Origin: Alicyclobacillus tolerans
GTDB lineage: Bacteria > Bacillota > Bacilli > Alicyclobacillales > Alicyclobacillaceae
DNA length: 64,000 nt
Assembly (NCBI RefSeq): GCF_900142255.1
Contig: NZ_FRAF01000012.1
Span: 1-64,000, forward strand
Direction of reading: 5' to 3'
In this document: piece by piece, positions 1-9,998 of the stretch
Position numbering within the stretch: the stretch's first letter is position 1
Layout: each line of letters starts with the position of its first letter
The notes under the pieces: model-generated
The model's database searches: none
What the model saw: the letters and a program-made list of their open reading frames with translations, nothing else
What the model was told of the DNA's origin: nothing
Translations under genes and position numbers: made by a program

Positions 1-322
1 TCAACGTTTCCTTTCAGAAACGCTTACCAGCATCGCTGGCGTGCCGGACAGACCTCCCCGGGTAAGAACGTTGTCTTTCCCTCCATCTACCCGCTCCATT
101 TACTCTCGACAGCCTTCGGTAGCAAGGGCTTTGTCTTGTTTTGCAGACTCACCCAACTGTCGCTAGCCTCGATTGGAGTTCGTGAACCTCGGGTCGGAGG
201 TTTGCCGCCGCCTTCCTTCAGATTCCACCTCACGGTGGACACCCTTGGCTTAAGCTAATGGCTACTGCTACCTTCACCATTCCGGACTCTCACCGTAGAG
301 ACAACGCCCATGCCGGGCGCAC
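1..322 (-). mobile_element. Group II intron, 5' part (cut by window edge)
   Basis: Read on the minus strand from position 322, the sequence begins GTGCGCCCGGCATGGGCGT, which fits the GUGYG 5' end of bacterial group II introns. It continues with blocks I know from domain I of such introns, for example AGCCAAGGGTGTCCACC, GTGAGGTGGAATCTGAAGG, a stretch ending in CACGAAC or a close variant, and TTACCCGGGGAGGTCTG. The intron runs off the left edge, so its reverse transcriptase/maturase gene and 3' end are not visible. The 5' end directly follows the T-tract of the rny terminator, the insertion habit known for class IIC introns. The intron identity is recognised from sequence; the IIC class is inferred from the location. 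Confidence 0.82.
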
Positions 323-355
323 AAAAAATAGAGTAGCCGTAATGGCCACTCTATT
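323..355 (-). terminator. Rho-independent terminator of rny
   Basis: A ten-base-pair stem (TAGAGTGGCC with GGCTACTCTA, one G-U pair) closes on a five-base loop and is followed by six T on the minus strand. The stem overlaps the rny stop codon. The group II intron starts immediately after the T-tract. Confidence 0.85.
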
Positions 356-1892
356 TTGCGTATTCCACGGCTCTCGTCTCTCGAATGACGGTTACTTTAA
401 TTTGACCCGGATAATCCAATTCGTTTTCGATTTTTTTGGAGATTTGCTTGGCTACGCGTACAGATTCCGCATCATCAATCTGCTCAGGCTTGACAATGAT
501 ACGAATTTCACGACCCGCCTGTATCGCATAGCTTTTTTCTACACCTTCAAAAGACTCAGCAATAGACTCTAATTTCTCTAAACGTTTCATGTAAATTTCC
601 AATGTTTCGCGTCGAGCGCCAGGACGCGTTGCGGAAATGGCGTCTGCTGCAGCAACAATAACAGAAATAGGAGAAATAAACTCGACATCACCATGGTGCG
701 CAGCAATCGCATTGATAACAATGGGATGTTCTTTATAACGACGAGCTAAATCAACGCCTATCTCTACATGCGAACCCTCTACTTCGTGAGTGACCGCCTT
801 ACCTACATCGTGTAAAAGTCCTCCGCGTTTGGCTAACGCCACATCGAGTCCCAATTCAGCAGCCATCATACCAGCCAAATGTGCTACTTCTATGGAATGC
901 TTCAAGACATTTTGACCATAGCTCGTCCGGAACCGCAAACGACCAACCAACTTAACCAAATCGGGATGCAGACCATGAACACCTGTATCAAAAGTCGCCT
1001 GTTCTCCCTCTTCACGAATGAGTTCATCAATGTCACGCCTAGCTTTTTCAACCATTTCTTCTATGCGCGCTGGATGAATACGGCCATCAGCCACCAAACG
1101 TTCCAGAGCCACTTTGGCAATCTCTCGCCGAACCGGATCAAATCCGGACAGAATTACAGCTTCAGGCGTATCATCGATAATTAAATCTATACCAGTCAAG
1201 GTTTCTAACGTGCGAATATTACGACCCTCACGACCGATAATACGGCCTTTCATTTCATCATTAGGCAGAGAAACAACGGATACTGTAATTTCTGAAGCGT
1301 GATCGACCGCACAACGCTGGACTGCAGCAGCGACTATGTCTTTCGCGCGTCGATCGGCCTCGCGTTTTGCTTCCTGTTCTATTTCTTTCATCAAAACAGC
1401 AGCATCATGACGAGATTCGCGTTCTACATCGGCCAATATTAACTCTTTGGCACTCTCTCTGGTCAAGCCAGAAATGCGTTCCAATTCTCTGATTTGTTCC
1501 GCTTGCAACATTTCAATGCGAGAACGGATATTTTCCAATTCATTCTCACGAATTTTCAAACTCTCTGACTTTTGCTCCAAAGCTTCTAACTTGCGATCAA
1601 TCGACTCTTCTTTTTGCAAAACTCTTCGTTCCAGCTTTTGCAACTCAGAGCGGCGATCTCTCAATTCTCGTTCAGCTTCTTGACGAATGCGGTGCGCTTC
1701 TTCTTTAGCTTCCAGCAGAGCCTCTTTTTTACGGGCTTCGGCATCTCTTTCCGCCGACTCTAAAATATGCAACGCTCGTGATTCCGCACTGCCGATTTTA
1801 TTTTCCGCCATGATTCGACGCAAAATATATCCTAAGAAGAAACCCAATAACAGAGCAACAATGGTAACCAATATCCATAAAGCTATATTCAC
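351..1892 (-). CDS. rny: Ribonuclease Y
   Basis: Membrane-anchored endoribonuclease that starts decay of many mRNAs in Firmicutes as part of a degradosome-like assembly. The 513-residue protein has an N-terminal membrane segment (about 3-22), a long charged coiled coil (about 30-190), a KH domain with the GREG loop near 220-223, and an HD domain with the metal-binding HD pair near 361-362. The family is about 520 residues long. I chose the GTG at 1892 because AGGGAGGC lies about eight bases upstream; a longer frame to 1928 lacks such a site. As in Bacillus it lies downstream of recA; here recX sits between them. A terminator overlaps its stop codon. Confidence 0.95.
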   Translation of the reverse strand: MNIALWILVTIVALLLGFFLGYILRRIMAENKIGSAESRALHILESAERDAEARKKEALLEAKEEAHRIRQEAERELRDRRSELQKLERRVLQKEESIDRKLEALEQKSESLKIRENELENIRSRIEMLQAEQIRELERISGLTRESAKELILADVERESRHDAAVLMKEIEQEAKREADRRAKDIVAAAVQRCAVDHASEITVSVVSLPNDEMKGRIIGREGRNIRTLETLTGIDLIIDDTPEAVILSGFDPVRREIAKVALERLVADGRIHPARIEEMVEKARRDIDELIREEGEQATFDTGVHGLHPDLVKLVGRLRFRTSYGQNVLKHSIEVAHLAGMMAAELGLDVALAKRGGLLHDVGKAVTHEVEGSHVEIGVDLARRYKEHPIVINAIAAHHGDVEFISPISVIVAAADAISATRPGARRETLEIYMKRLEKLESIAESFEGVEKSYAIQAGREIRIIVKPEQIDDAESVRVAKQISKKIENELDYPGQIKVTVIRETRAVEYAK

Positions 1893-1984
1893 TGAAAAAG
1901 CCTCCCTGCTCCATTCACACAGCCACAATTGAGCTGCGGAATCTAAACCACAATCGAGCTAGAGGCCGTAAAATATACGCAACC

Positions 1985-2623
1985 TTATATTATCGGTTCG
2001 TCCCAATCGTTGTCAAGAAAAGCGACACGCTTGGCAATATCGTAAGAAAATCCTTTTCTTTGCAAATATTGTATAAGTTTTCTTTTTAAATCCTGAGAAT
2101 GATCTTTCGATTTTTTTCGAAGATATTTTTCCACAAGCAACTTAGCTGCTGCTTCTTCATCCCAATCTGAACAAACTGTGTCTAAAACACCACTTTGTAT
2201 GCCTCGCTGTTTCAGTTTCATCATAATATAAGCGCGACTTTGTTGGGATTGATGTTGTTCAGCGTACATACTTGCATACCGTCTATCGTCTAAAAACTTG
2301 CGGTCTTGCAAAACTTTTAATACTTGTTGTATCTGTTCTTCTGGATACCCTTTTTCTTGCAAATATCGCTGTGTTTGAAATACTGTACGCATTTGATAGC
2401 GCAAATAGCGCAGAGCAGACTTCCAGATTTTGCTGAATGCCGCATGTTCCTGCAGTCTAGCTCTATCTTCGGCAGACAGACGTTTTCCCGAATAGAGATG
2501 GTAGTCTGAAACAATATGAACGGCTACAGTTAATGCTGTACCATCATCCAAAAGAATAGACACTAAGTCTGAATCCTCCGGTCGAACAGAAACAACCATA
2601 CTTTCTTTTTCTTCAATCCTCAT
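1985..2623 (-). CDS. recX: Regulatory protein RecX
   Basis: RecX binds RecA filaments and modulates their activity during recombination and the SOS response. The 212-residue protein is basic and helical, with the repeated three-helix pattern of the family; the best marker is the segment around residues 83-120 with [13 protein letters not shown] and [10 protein letters not shown]. The start overlaps the end of recA by 11 bp, so the two are probably translated from one message. An internal ATG nine codons in could also be the start. It is somewhat shorter than the B. subtilis protein (about 264 residues). The link to RecA rests on family resemblance and position. Confidence 0.85.
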   Translation of the reverse strand: MRIEEKESMVVSVRPEDSDLVSILLDDGTALTVAVHIVSDYHLYSGKRLSAEDRARLQEHAAFSKIWKSALRYLRYQMRTVFQTQRYLQEKGYPEEQIQQVLKVLQDRKFLDDRRYASMYAEQHQSQQSRAYIMMKLKQRGIQSGVLDTVCSDWDEEAAAKLLVEKYLRKKSKDHSQDLKRKLIQYLQRKGFSYDIAKRVAFLDNDWDEPII

Positions 2624-3656
2624 ATCCGTCTACATCATCCGTTACAGACTGAAATAACTGGGCACTTTGTCCTACCTGAAAATGCTCTCTAATTTTCATT
2701 TCAATGGACTCCGCAACATCTGGATGCTCTTTTAAATACTGCTTGGCATTTTCCCTACCTTGACCAATACGCTCATCTCCATAGGAATACCAAGCACCAC
2801 TCTTCTGAATAATTTCCAGTTCTGTAGCTAAATCAATTAAGCTACCTTCACGTGAGATGCCTTCACCAAACATGATATCCACATCAACTTGCTTAAAGGG
2901 TGGAGCAACTTTATTTTTAACCACTTTAATTCGTGTTCTACTACCTACAATATCGTTTCCCTGTTTTAGAGATTCTGCACGTCGTATTTCCAGTCTTACA
3001 GAAGCGTAGAATTTAAGTGCGCGTCCCCCAGTTGTGGTTTCAGGATTCCCAAACATGACGCCAACTTTTTCCCGAATTTGGTTAATAAAAATACATATGG
3101 TTTTTGACTTAGAGATGGCGCCAGCCAATTTTCGAAGTGCTTGTGACATCAGGCGTGCTTGCAAGCCAACATGAGAATCTCCCATATCTCCTTCCAATTC
3201 GTTCTTAGGAACGAGCGCAGCCACCGAATCGACAACCACAATATCTACCGCACCACTGCGCACAAGGGCTTCTGCGATTTCCAATGCCTGTTCTCCTGTA
3301 TCCGGTTGGGAGATGAGCATTTCGTCAATATCGACTCCTAATTTGGAGGCATAGATGGGGTCAAGCGCGTGCTCTGCATCAATATAGGCAGCCTGTCCAC
3401 CACGTTTCTGCACTTCCGCGACTGCATGCAAAGCAACAGTCGTTTTGCCTGAGGATTCTGGACCATAAATCTCAATGATTCTTCCACGCGGTAATCCACC
3501 TACACCAAGTGCGATATCTAATGCAATGGAACCTGTGGGAATTGTCTCTACATTCATTGAAGCAGACGCTTCTCCCAATTTCATAATTGACCCTTTGCCA
3601 AATTGTTTCTCAATTTGTTTTAATGCCATATCTAATGCGGCGCGCTTGTCTCCCAT
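2613..3656 (-). CDS. recA: Recombinase RecA
   Basis: ATP-dependent strand-exchange protein and co-protease for LexA self-cleavage. The 347-residue product matches the usual length. The Walker A motif GPESSGKT is at about 65-72, and the DNA-binding loop region with [12 protein letters not shown] and the following TTTGG is present. The start is the ATG at 3656, with GGAAGGTG six bases upstream. The longer frame reaching 3764 runs into the SOS operator and promoter and is not credible. The gene has its own promoter overlapping a LexA box and follows a strong terminator, so it is uncoupled from the helicase gene upstream. Confidence 0.98.
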   Translation of the reverse strand: MGDKRAALDMALKQIEKQFGKGSIMKLGEASASMNVETIPTGSIALDIALGVGGLPRGRIIEIYGPESSGKTTVALHAVAEVQKRGGQAAYIDAEHALDPIYASKLGVDIDEMLISQPDTGEQALEIAEALVRSGAVDIVVVDSVAALVPKNELEGDMGDSHVGLQARLMSQALRKLAGAISKSKTICIFINQIREKVGVMFGNPETTTGGRALKFYASVRLEIRRAESLKQGNDIVGSRTRIKVVKNKVAPPFKQVDVDIMFGEGISREGSLIDLATELEIIQKSGAWYSYGDERIGQGRENAKQYLKEHPDVAESIEMKIREHFQVGQSAQLFQSVTDDVDGYED

Positions 3657-3734
3657 GCGGGCACCTTCCATTCTCAATTTCGTTATCTCTACTCTCAAAA
3701 ATTCGTGAAACCTGATTTCTTTCCTGCACTCTAT

Positions 3735-3772
3735 TGTATCAATCTCACCAAAGAATGCAAACATTTGTTCGC
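3735..3772 (-). promoter_or_regulatory. recA promoter with LexA (SOS) box
   Basis: On the minus strand the 14-mer CGAACAAATGTTTG (inside 3757-3772) fits the Gram-positive LexA box CGAACRNRYGTTYC except for the last base. A -35-like TTTGCA lies within it, and a -10 TACAAT follows 17 bases later at about 3735-3740. A repressor bound here would cover the -35 element. The box is seen in the sequence; LexA control is inferred. Confidence 0.8.
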
Positions 3773-3774
3773 AT

Positions 3775-3806
3775 AAAAAAGCAATCTGAGAAATACTCAG
3801 ATTGCT
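3775..3806 (-). terminator. Terminator after the DEAD-box helicase gene
   Basis: A perfect 11-bp stem (AGCAATCTGAG and its complement) around a five-base loop is followed by six T on the minus strand. It ends just before the recA SOS box and separates the helicase transcript from recA. Confidence 0.9.
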
Positions 3807-3854
3807 GACTTAGTTCATCATGCCCAAGGAGGGAAGTTTTTACGTTCAAATTGG

Positions 3855-5438
3855 TTAATGACGCACCCGCGCACGGGGTTTTGCAGGCTCCATATTGACT
3901 CGTGCCCCATTAATGCGCGTTTGTTTAAGCGCTTCATAAACAAACGGAGCAGACTCTTCCTCAATTTCAATAAATGTAAAGCGGTCAAAAATATCAATTT
4001 TTCCCACTGCTTGTCCTGGCACACCAGCTTCATCTGAGATGGCTCGAACAAAATCAGCCGGAGACATGCGAGCGGCCCTTCCAATGTTGACAAAAAAGCG
4101 AACCATGCCCGGCGAAGCACCGGTATCCCCAAAATCGTAATCCACCTGTTCTTCCGCTTGTAAATCACCTGCAGAAGCAATTTTTAGCAGAGCGCAGGCA
4201 ATATCAATTGGATCATAATCATCAATGACTCGACCTAAAACAGCTCGATAATGGCCTAGTCCTCCATCTTGAATCGCCTCTATGACACGATTGCGCCAAA
4301 TTTCCGCTTGACGTTCTGCCACATCAGCCAAAGACGGTACTTCACGCAATATCATACTGGATTTGGTCTCACGTTCAATTTGCTTGAGCAACTTAAACTC
4401 GCGAGGCGTTACCAAAGTAATAGCCAATCCTTGCTTACCAGCCCGTCCGGTACGCCCGATCCGGTGCACATAGGATTCTGGGTCCTGAGGAATATCATAA
4501 TTGATAACATGCGTCACATTGTCTACATCGATACCTCGTGCGGCTACATCGGTAGCAACAAGCAACTCGATATCATTGGTACGGAAGCGTTTCATAACGC
4601 GATCGCGCTGAGCCTGACTTAAATCTCCATGCAATCCATCTACCAAGTAACCACGAGCAAGCAAAGCCTCAACTAACTCATCTACTCCACGCTTGGTCCG
4701 ACAGAAAATAATCCCAAGTGAAACTTCTTCAGAATCGATAATTCGACAAAGGCTTTCCAGCTTATTGCGCTCTAGTACCTTGTAATAGACTTGATCGATA
4801 CGCGGAACGGTCACTTCGCCGCGATTTACCGTCACATGTTCAGGTGAACTCATATAGCGACCTGCTAAACGGCGTACCTCGTTGGGAAACGTCGCAGAAA
4901 AAAGCAAAGTCTGACGTTGGTCTGGCGTTTCTTGAAGAATGGATTCAATATCTTCAATGAATCCCATATCGAGCATTTCATCAGCCTCATCAAGAACAAC
5001 TGTCCGCACTTGACTGAGACGAAGCGTTCCTCGACGGATATGATCGAGTACGCGCCCTGGCGTTCCGATAATAATTTGAACGCCTTGTTGAATAGTACGA
5101 ATTTGATGACCAATCGATTGTCCACCATAAATAGGAAGAGCGCGCACACGCTTATATTTAGCGATTTTCCGAAACTCTCCTGCCACTTGAATAGCCAATT
5201 CACGAGTGGGCGTAAGAACTAACGCCTGCACGTGATGATCAGCACTCACTGTTTCTACGAGAGGAATACCAAAAGCAGCTGTTTTTCCAGTTCCTGTTTG
5301 AGCTTGTCCAATCACATCGACACCGGATAGAATCACTGGAATTGCCGCCGCCTGAATGGGAGATGGTTCTTCATATCCCATTTCATCAATTGCTTGCTGA
5401 ACTTTCTTACTTAAATTAAACGCTGCAAATGAACTCAT
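3855..5438 (-). CDS. DEAD-box ATP-dependent RNA helicase
   Basis: RNA helicase of the CshA/DeaD group, which remodels RNA in ribosome assembly and mRNA decay. In the 527-residue protein I see the Q-motif region (F7 to Q29), Walker A AQTGTGKT (46-53), PTREL near 77-81, DEAD (150-153), SAT (181-183) and motif VI HRIGRTGR. The last 75 or so residues resemble the DbpA-type RNA-binding domain (VRFFVNIGRA to RINGARVNMEP), so it could be closer to DeaD/YxiN than to CshA. The start at 5438 has GGAAGGTGAGAAA just upstream. It is followed by a strong terminator. Confidence 0.93.
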   Translation of the reverse strand: MSSFAAFNLSKKVQQAIDEMGYEEPSPIQAAAIPVILSGVDVIGQAQTGTGKTAAFGIPLVETVSADHHVQALVLTPTRELAIQVAGEFRKIAKYKRVRALPIYGGQSIGHQIRTIQQGVQIIIGTPGRVLDHIRRGTLRLSQVRTVVLDEADEMLDMGFIEDIESILQETPDQRQTLLFSATFPNEVRRLAGRYMSSPEHVTVNRGEVTVPRIDQVYYKVLERNKLESLCRIIDSEEVSLGIIFCRTKRGVDELVEALLARGYLVDGLHGDLSQAQRDRVMKRFRTNDIELLVATDVAARGIDVDNVTHVINYDIPQDPESYVHRIGRTGRAGKQGLAITLVTPREFKLLKQIERETKSSMILREVPSLADVAERQAEIWRNRVIEAIQDGGLGHYRAVLGRVIDDYDPIDIACALLKIASAGDLQAEEQVDYDFGDTGASPGMVRFFVNIGRAARMSPADFVRAISDEAGVPGQAVGKIDIFDRFTFIEIEEESAPFVYEALKQTRINGARVNMEPAKPRARVRH

Positions 5439-5528
5439 TTTCTCACCTTCCTGATTCTCCCCAACCTCGCTCCAAACATTCCACGTCCTGTTTGTATAGA
5501 ACAAGCTGCCTTCCAAAAGGACCAAAGT

Positions 5529-6791
5529 TTATGAATGAAGATGTTGCCATAACCTCCACAGCGCCTGTTTGGCTGAACGTATCTGAATTTGTTCGCGAGA
5601 TCCTCGCAAATGCAGGCTATACGCCTCGGATACGCCATCTAATCCTGCAACACCAATGTACACGGTGCCCACAGGCTTTTCATCGCTACCGCCACTCGGT
5701 CCGGCAATACCTGTTACAGAAAGCCCCCAATCCGCATCCAGCGCGTCTTTAACACCTTGCGCCATGGCAATCGCGGTTTCTCTGGAAACAGCTCCATGTT
5801 GAAGCAAAACTTGTGAAGAAACATGCAATATTTTATTTTTGATCTCGTTATGGTAAGCTACAACGCCACCACGATAGACTGAGGAAACCCCAGGTAACTG
5901 TGTAAGCATAGATTGAACAAGTCCACCTGTACAACTTTCTGCTACTGCCAAAGTCAATCCGCTATTGTGCAACCTGTTGACTACAGCACTTTGCAGATTC
6001 TCCTCGTCCACACCATAAATATAACCACCAAGTCGCCTGCGTATCTCCGCTTCCACTGGAGCGATTTTGGACCACGCCGACGACTCATTTGCTGCACTCG
6101 CTGTAATGCGTAACAACATTTCCCCTTCTCCTGCGAGCGGGGCTACGGTAGGATTGGAAGTTGCGGTCAAATCCCGTACTTGAGCATCGACATCTGATTC
6201 CCCTATACCGCAAAAATGCAAAACACGCGAACGAACTACTTTTTGATTGCCAAATAACCGCTCCAAAGTTGGTATGACTTCAGCCAAAAGCATGGGATGC
6301 ATTTCCAAAGGGGGGCCTGGCAAGAGAAAATAATGAATCCCTTCCTGCTCTACATATTGGCCTGGAGCCGTCCCATTGGGGTTAGCCAAAAGACGACCAC
6401 CTTCAATACAGAGCGCCTGCTTGCGATTAGATTCTGGCATGGGCCGCTGACGCTTCGCAAAATAAGCTTCGACTTCACGCAACGCATTCTCATCCATAAT
6501 GAGATTACGTCCTAGATAATCCGCCAATGCTTCTTTAGTCAGATCATCTACAGTAGGACCCAATCCGCCTGTTACTATGACTACATTCGCACGCTGAGAG
6601 GCGATGCGAAAACTTTCGACTATTCGCTCAAAATTATCACCAACAGCAGTATGATAGTAAACATACAATCCATGCTTGGCAAATTCTTCAGAGATATATT
6701 GAGCATGACGGTTGTGAATCTGTCCCAACAATATTTCTGAACCTACAGCAATCAGTTCCGCCTCGCATGCGGCAGCCATAGAAACATTCAT
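5529..6791 (-). CDS. cinA: CinA: competence/damage-inducible protein, NMN amidase
   Basis: The 420-residue protein has the two-domain CinA layout. The N-terminal MoaB/MogA-like domain begins ELIAVGSEILLGQI and carries VIVTGGLGPTVDD. The C-terminal PncC-type domain begins around residue 255 with AVAESCTGGLVQSMLT and deamidates nicotinamide mononucleotide in NAD recycling. An alternative ATG lies four codons in. The start is three bases after the pgsA stop, and pgsA-cinA is a conserved pair in Bacillus. In B. subtilis cinA and recA are co-transcribed; here the helicase gene, a terminator and a promoter lie between them. Confidence 0.93.
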   Translation of the reverse strand: MNVSMAAACEAELIAVGSEILLGQIHNRHAQYISEEFAKHGLYVYYHTAVGDNFERIVESFRIASQRANVVIVTGGLGPTVDDLTKEALADYLGRNLIMDENALREVEAYFAKRQRPMPESNRKQALCIEGGRLLANPNGTAPGQYVEQEGIHYFLLPGPPLEMHPMLLAEVIPTLERLFGNQKVVRSRVLHFCGIGESDVDAQVRDLTATSNPTVAPLAGEGEMLLRITASAANESSAWSKIAPVEAEIRRRLGGYIYGVDEENLQSAVVNRLHNSGLTLAVAESCTGGLVQSMLTQLPGVSSVYRGGVVAYHNEIKNKILHVSSQVLLQHGAVSRETAIAMAQGVKDALDADWGLSVTGIAGPSGGSDEKPVGTVYIGVAGLDGVSEAYSLHLRGSREQIQIRSAKQALWRLWQHLHS

Positions 6792-6793
6792 CC

Positions 6794-7390
6794 TTAGCGC
6801 GATTCATCTCCTGCCATCTGTGTCACCTGTTTGTTTTTAACAAAATAATCCACACCCGAAGCGACTGTCATAATGACCATCAGGTAAACCATTGCCTCAT
6901 CAAACGGAAATCCAACGACGGAAAAAGGAAAATTGTTCAACATGAGGGCAATCATTGCAACAATTTGAGTCACAGTTTTCCACTTAGCCAGTTTACTTGC
7001 CGCAATTACAATGCCGTCAGCAGCTGCAACAAGCCGCAACCCTGTCACAGCAAACTCCCGACTTATAATAAGAATGGCTATCCAAGCAGACAGACGCTGC
7101 ATCTCAACAAGAGAGATGAGTACGGCTGAAATCAGCAGTTTATCAGCAAGCGGATCTAAAAACTTCCCAAAATTCGTAATCATTTTCCGCTTGCGTGCAA
7201 TATATCCGTCCAGGCCATCCGTTCCAGCAGCAATCATAAAGACAAGCGCCGCAATCATTTCACTGCCTGTAGTAGTCCGCCCATTAATGGTAAACGACCA
7301 GAATTGATAGTGAATCAGCAGTAAAAAACTGACGACCGGCACAAGAAAAATCCTGGCAAGCGTAATCCGGTTCGCCAGATTCAATCGCAC
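6794..7390 (-). CDS. pgsA: Phosphatidylglycerophosphate synthase
   Basis: Integral membrane enzyme that transfers phosphatidyl from CDP-diacylglycerol to glycerol-3-phosphate, the committed step to phosphatidylglycerol. The CDP-alcohol phosphotransferase signature DG-x2-AR-x8-G-x3-D-x3-D is complete (DGLDGYIAR, then GKFLDPLAD). The 198-residue length and hydrophobic segments fit the family. The start codon is GTG. It is followed at three bases by cinA. CdsA, which makes its substrate, is encoded at 49.9 kb. Confidence 0.95.
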   Translation of the reverse strand: MRLNLANRITLARIFLVPVVSFLLLIHYQFWSFTINGRTTTGSEMIAALVFMIAAGTDGLDGYIARKRKMITNFGKFLDPLADKLLISAVLISLVEMQRLSAWIAILIISREFAVTGLRLVAAADGIVIAASKLAKWKTVTQIVAMIALMLNNFPFSVVGFPFDEAMVYLMVIMTVASGVDYFVKNKQVTQMAGDESR

Positions 7391-7515
7391 ACACGCCCCA
7401 TTCGGACAAGGTATACCCGTAAACTTTCACAACAATCCGATTGTGTGAGTGAAAACAGAAACCCGAAAATACGAACGATTGCCACTCTATTGACTATCAT
7501 ACCATAAGTTTTGAC

Positions 7516-8007
7516 TCAGCGGTAATTTGTAAACTGCAGGGCGACTGGCAAATCAACCTCCCGCAACATTGCAATCACAGCCTGCAAATCGTCGCGACTT
7601 TTTCCTGTCACGCGGACTTGATCTCCTTGAATTTGAGCCTGAACTTTCACTTTACTGTCACGAATCAGCTTCGTGATGGACTTCGCTGTCTCCTGATCGA
7701 TTCCTTGTTGTAATTGAAAAGTCTGGCGTACGGTCCCGCCGGATGCTGCCTCTGTTTTACCTGGTTTCAACGCTTTTAAGGGAACGTCACGCTTGACAAG
7801 TTTACTCTGCAATACATCCAACAACTGTGAAAGTTTATATTCGTCATCCGAGACCAGGACAAGAGCATTTTCCTCAAGTCGAATCTCGCTTTTACTTCCT
7901 TTAAAATCAAATCGATTTTCAATCTCTTTCTGGGCTTGATGAACAGCGTTAGCCACTTCAGCCATTTCTATTTTAGAAACAATATCAAAAGATGCTTCTT
8001 TAGCCAC
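7516..8007 (-). CDS. yajQ: YajQ-family nucleotide-binding protein
   Basis: Small cytosolic protein of the YajQ/DUF520 family, which has two ferredoxin-like folds; members bind nucleic acid and in some bacteria cyclic di-GMP. The 163-residue product shows the typical N-terminus [18 protein letters not shown] and the [10 protein letters not shown] segment. The GTG start at 8007 is chosen for the GGGAGG eight bases upstream and the family N-terminus. It follows the RodZ-like gene by 50 bases. The role in this organism cannot be read from sequence. Confidence 0.9.
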   Translation of the reverse strand: MAKEASFDIVSKIEMAEVANAVHQAQKEIENRFDFKGSKSEIRLEENALVLVSDDEYKLSQLLDVLQSKLVKRDVPLKALKPGKTEAASGGTVRQTFQLQQGIDQETAKSITKLIRDSKVKVQAQIQGDQVRVTGKSRDDLQAVIAMLREVDLPVALQFTNYR

Positions 8008-8057
8008 AAAAATAACCTCCCGCAACTTCTTGAGTTCAGATTTCAACAGTCCTGACT

Positions 8058-9008
8058 TCAGGATTTTTGAACAATATCGATATTCAGCGGTTGTTGCACA
8101 GAAGGAAGCGCCACGGATTGACCGTCAATTTTGAGTGACGCACCCGGAACATTACCTACACGCAAAAGAATGTTACTACCTGTCCAAGAATGACTCGCAC
8201 CTTGACTGAGTAAAAGACTAGAATTCACCATAGCCCCATTCACAGTCGCCTGCAGCCAACAGCCATTGGCAGCCGTTGCCGTAATCGTTACCTGCGTGGG
8301 TTTTGGCCCAGAAACAGTATAGGTCATAGCCCCATTTTGCACTGGAGACGACAAAATCGAGACCGTTGGCTGCTTGGGAAGATTCGTCGTTTGCCCATAT
8401 GTAGCTTGACTCGTACTCGATGATGGATGAGATGTAGATGACTGATTACTGTGATTCGACAATGAAGTGCTTAACGCTGAATCCGCTGTTGTATGATTCA
8501 TAGGCGAACGATTGGCCTGATCATTATGAAGCACCACAATACCAACGACAATAGCGGCCAGCACTACTCCTACGACCCCCGCCTGAAGCAACGCTCCACC
8601 TGGCAAGCTCGGACGAGTTCTGTCCATTTTGGAACGGTCGTTCTTTTGAGATGATGATTCAGAAGCATCACCCGTTCGGGAAAGTACTGTTTGCTCAGAA
8701 AAAGTCCGAGATTCTGAAGGTTCTTCTGTGGATTGCAGATTTGTTTTTTCTTTGATTGACTGTTCTCTGTGCACAGCATCCAACTCTGCCAGAAGAGCCA
8801 TGCCATCCATCTGCAAAAGTTCGGCGTACGTGCGAACAAAACCTCGCGCATAAACATCGCCAGGTAAAAAATCCCATTCACCATTCTCAATCGCCCGCAA
8901 ATAGTGCTTGCGAATTTTCGTTTGCTGCTCCACCTCTTCCAAGCTGAGCCCTAGTCTTTCTCTCTGTTGCCTTAATTTTTCGCCCAGCGCCCGAACAGCA
9001 GCATGCAT
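8058..9008 (-). CDS. rodZ: RodZ-like membrane protein (HTH_25, DUF4115)
   Basis: Probable cell-shape protein of the RodZ/YmfM type that couples cytoplasmic MreB to the membrane. An N-terminal Xre-like helix-turn-helix domain (about 6-75) is followed by a charged linker, one membrane segment (about 141-161), a Ser/Thr/Gln-rich spacer and a C-terminal DUF4115-like beta domain ending with [18 protein letters not shown] favours the ATG at 9008 over the one nine bases upstream. Position between ymfK and pgsA matches Bacillus ymfM, with yajQ as an extra neighbour here. Confidence 0.88.
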   Translation of the reverse strand: MHAAVRALGEKLRQQRERLGLSLEEVEQQTKIRKHYLRAIENGEWDFLPGDVYARGFVRTYAELLQMDGMALLAELDAVHREQSIKEKTNLQSTEEPSESRTFSEQTVLSRTGDASESSSQKNDRSKMDRTRPSLPGGALLQAGVVGVVLAAIVVGIVVLHNDQANRSPMNHTTADSALSTSLSNHSNQSSTSHPSSSTSQATYGQTTNLPKQPTVSILSSPVQNGAMTYTVSGPKPTQVTITATAANGCWLQATVNGAMVNSSLLLSQGASHSWTGSNILLRVGNVPGASLKIDGQSVALPSVQQPLNIDIVQKS

Positions 9009-9103
9009 GAACAACATTCTCCTTTCATGTATCTCTTCTATTCACTTCGCTTAAACACCGCGTCAGTCAGAGACGTTATCATCCTTGACAGATGAGGGTG
9101 AAT

Positions 9104-9901
9104 TTACTCATTCCAAGCAGCCGCCTGACGCTCATATTCATCGTAACGAATTTCTTCACTAGGTTCGCGACGCAATTCTATAACATAATCAAACAAATCC
9201 CAATTATATCGGGAATGACGGACAAAGATATCAGGGTGCTCGATCACGATAGGGGCATCCAAACGCAGTACCTCCTCCAGGCAGGCCTGATGTTCTTCAT
9301 CGCCGCGAAAACAGGATACAGCCCCATCAATGATATAGACAAATTGATCATTAAGGAAATCGGCTGGCGGCAAATTGCGTAAGATAGTTTGTTTAAGCAA
9401 CGTCGATGAAACAAAAAACCAACGTTTATTGGCATATACACTTGCAGCCACTATCGATTCCGTTTTACCTACTCGCGGTTGACCGCGCAGTCCTACAATC
9501 TGCCTGCCCGGACGTTTTAACAATTCACCTAAAAAGTCAACCAACACACCGAGTTCGTCTCGCACAAATCGATACGTACGAGTCTCAGCATCACTGCGTT
9601 CTATAAAACGACCATGTCTTAACGCTAACCGATCGCGCAAAGAAGGGGGACGTAAGGCATCTAATTCAGCATCTTCAATAGAGGAAAGCATGGTCTTGAG
9701 TGCTTCAATACTCTCTTCCTTATCTGTTAAAATCAAAAATCCACGGCGTGATTCAGAAACTGCTGCTAACTGGACAATATTAAACCCCAGCATCCCCAGA
9801 AGCGAAGCTACATCTCCCAACAATCCTGGACGATTTTTAAGAATGTGATATTGAAAATACAATTCAAATTTTGCTTGACTTGCGTCTGTCGGCAAATCCA
9901 C
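9104..9901 (-). CDS. ymfK: YmfK-like protein (DUF3388), ACT-like plus P-loop
   Basis: A 265-residue protein resembling B. subtilis YmfK (DUF3388), of unknown function. Residues about 17-60 look like an ACT domain (ILKNRPGLLGDVASLLGMLG). Around residue 140 there is a Walker A-like GQPRVGKT, followed by VYIIDGA, which could be a Walker B strand. This suggests a ligand-sensing NTPase, an inference only. The GTG start at 9901 has GGGAGGGG upstream. The gene sits next to rodZ as in Bacillus. Confidence 0.8.
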   Translation of the reverse strand: MDLPTDASQAKFELYFQYHILKNRPGLLGDVASLLGMLGFNIVQLAAVSESRRGFLILTDKEESIEALKTMLSSIEDAELDALRPPSLRDRLALRHGRFIERSDAETRTYRFVRDELGVLVDFLGELLKRPGRQIVGLRGQPRVGKTESIVAASVYANKRWFFVSSTLLKQTILRNLPPADFLNDQFVYIIDGAVSCFRGDEEHQACLEEVLRLDAPIVIEHPDIFVRHSRYNWDLFDYVIELRREPSEEIRYDEYERQAAAWNE

Positions 9902-9998
9902 GCTATCCCCTCCCTTTACCAAACTTCAATGACATATAGCAAAAAGAAACGGCGAGCAGTGCGTACATAAGCAACCCAACCCTAAATTTTGCAGTCCT

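Noticed and set aside
258-572. 104-codon plus-strand frame at the left end
   Set aside because: It crosses from intron RNA sequence through a terminator into the antisense of rny; no coding signature.
3657-3764. N-terminal extension of RecA
   Set aside because: It would translate the promoter and LexA box; the ATG at 3656 has a Shine-Dalgarno and gives the normal length.
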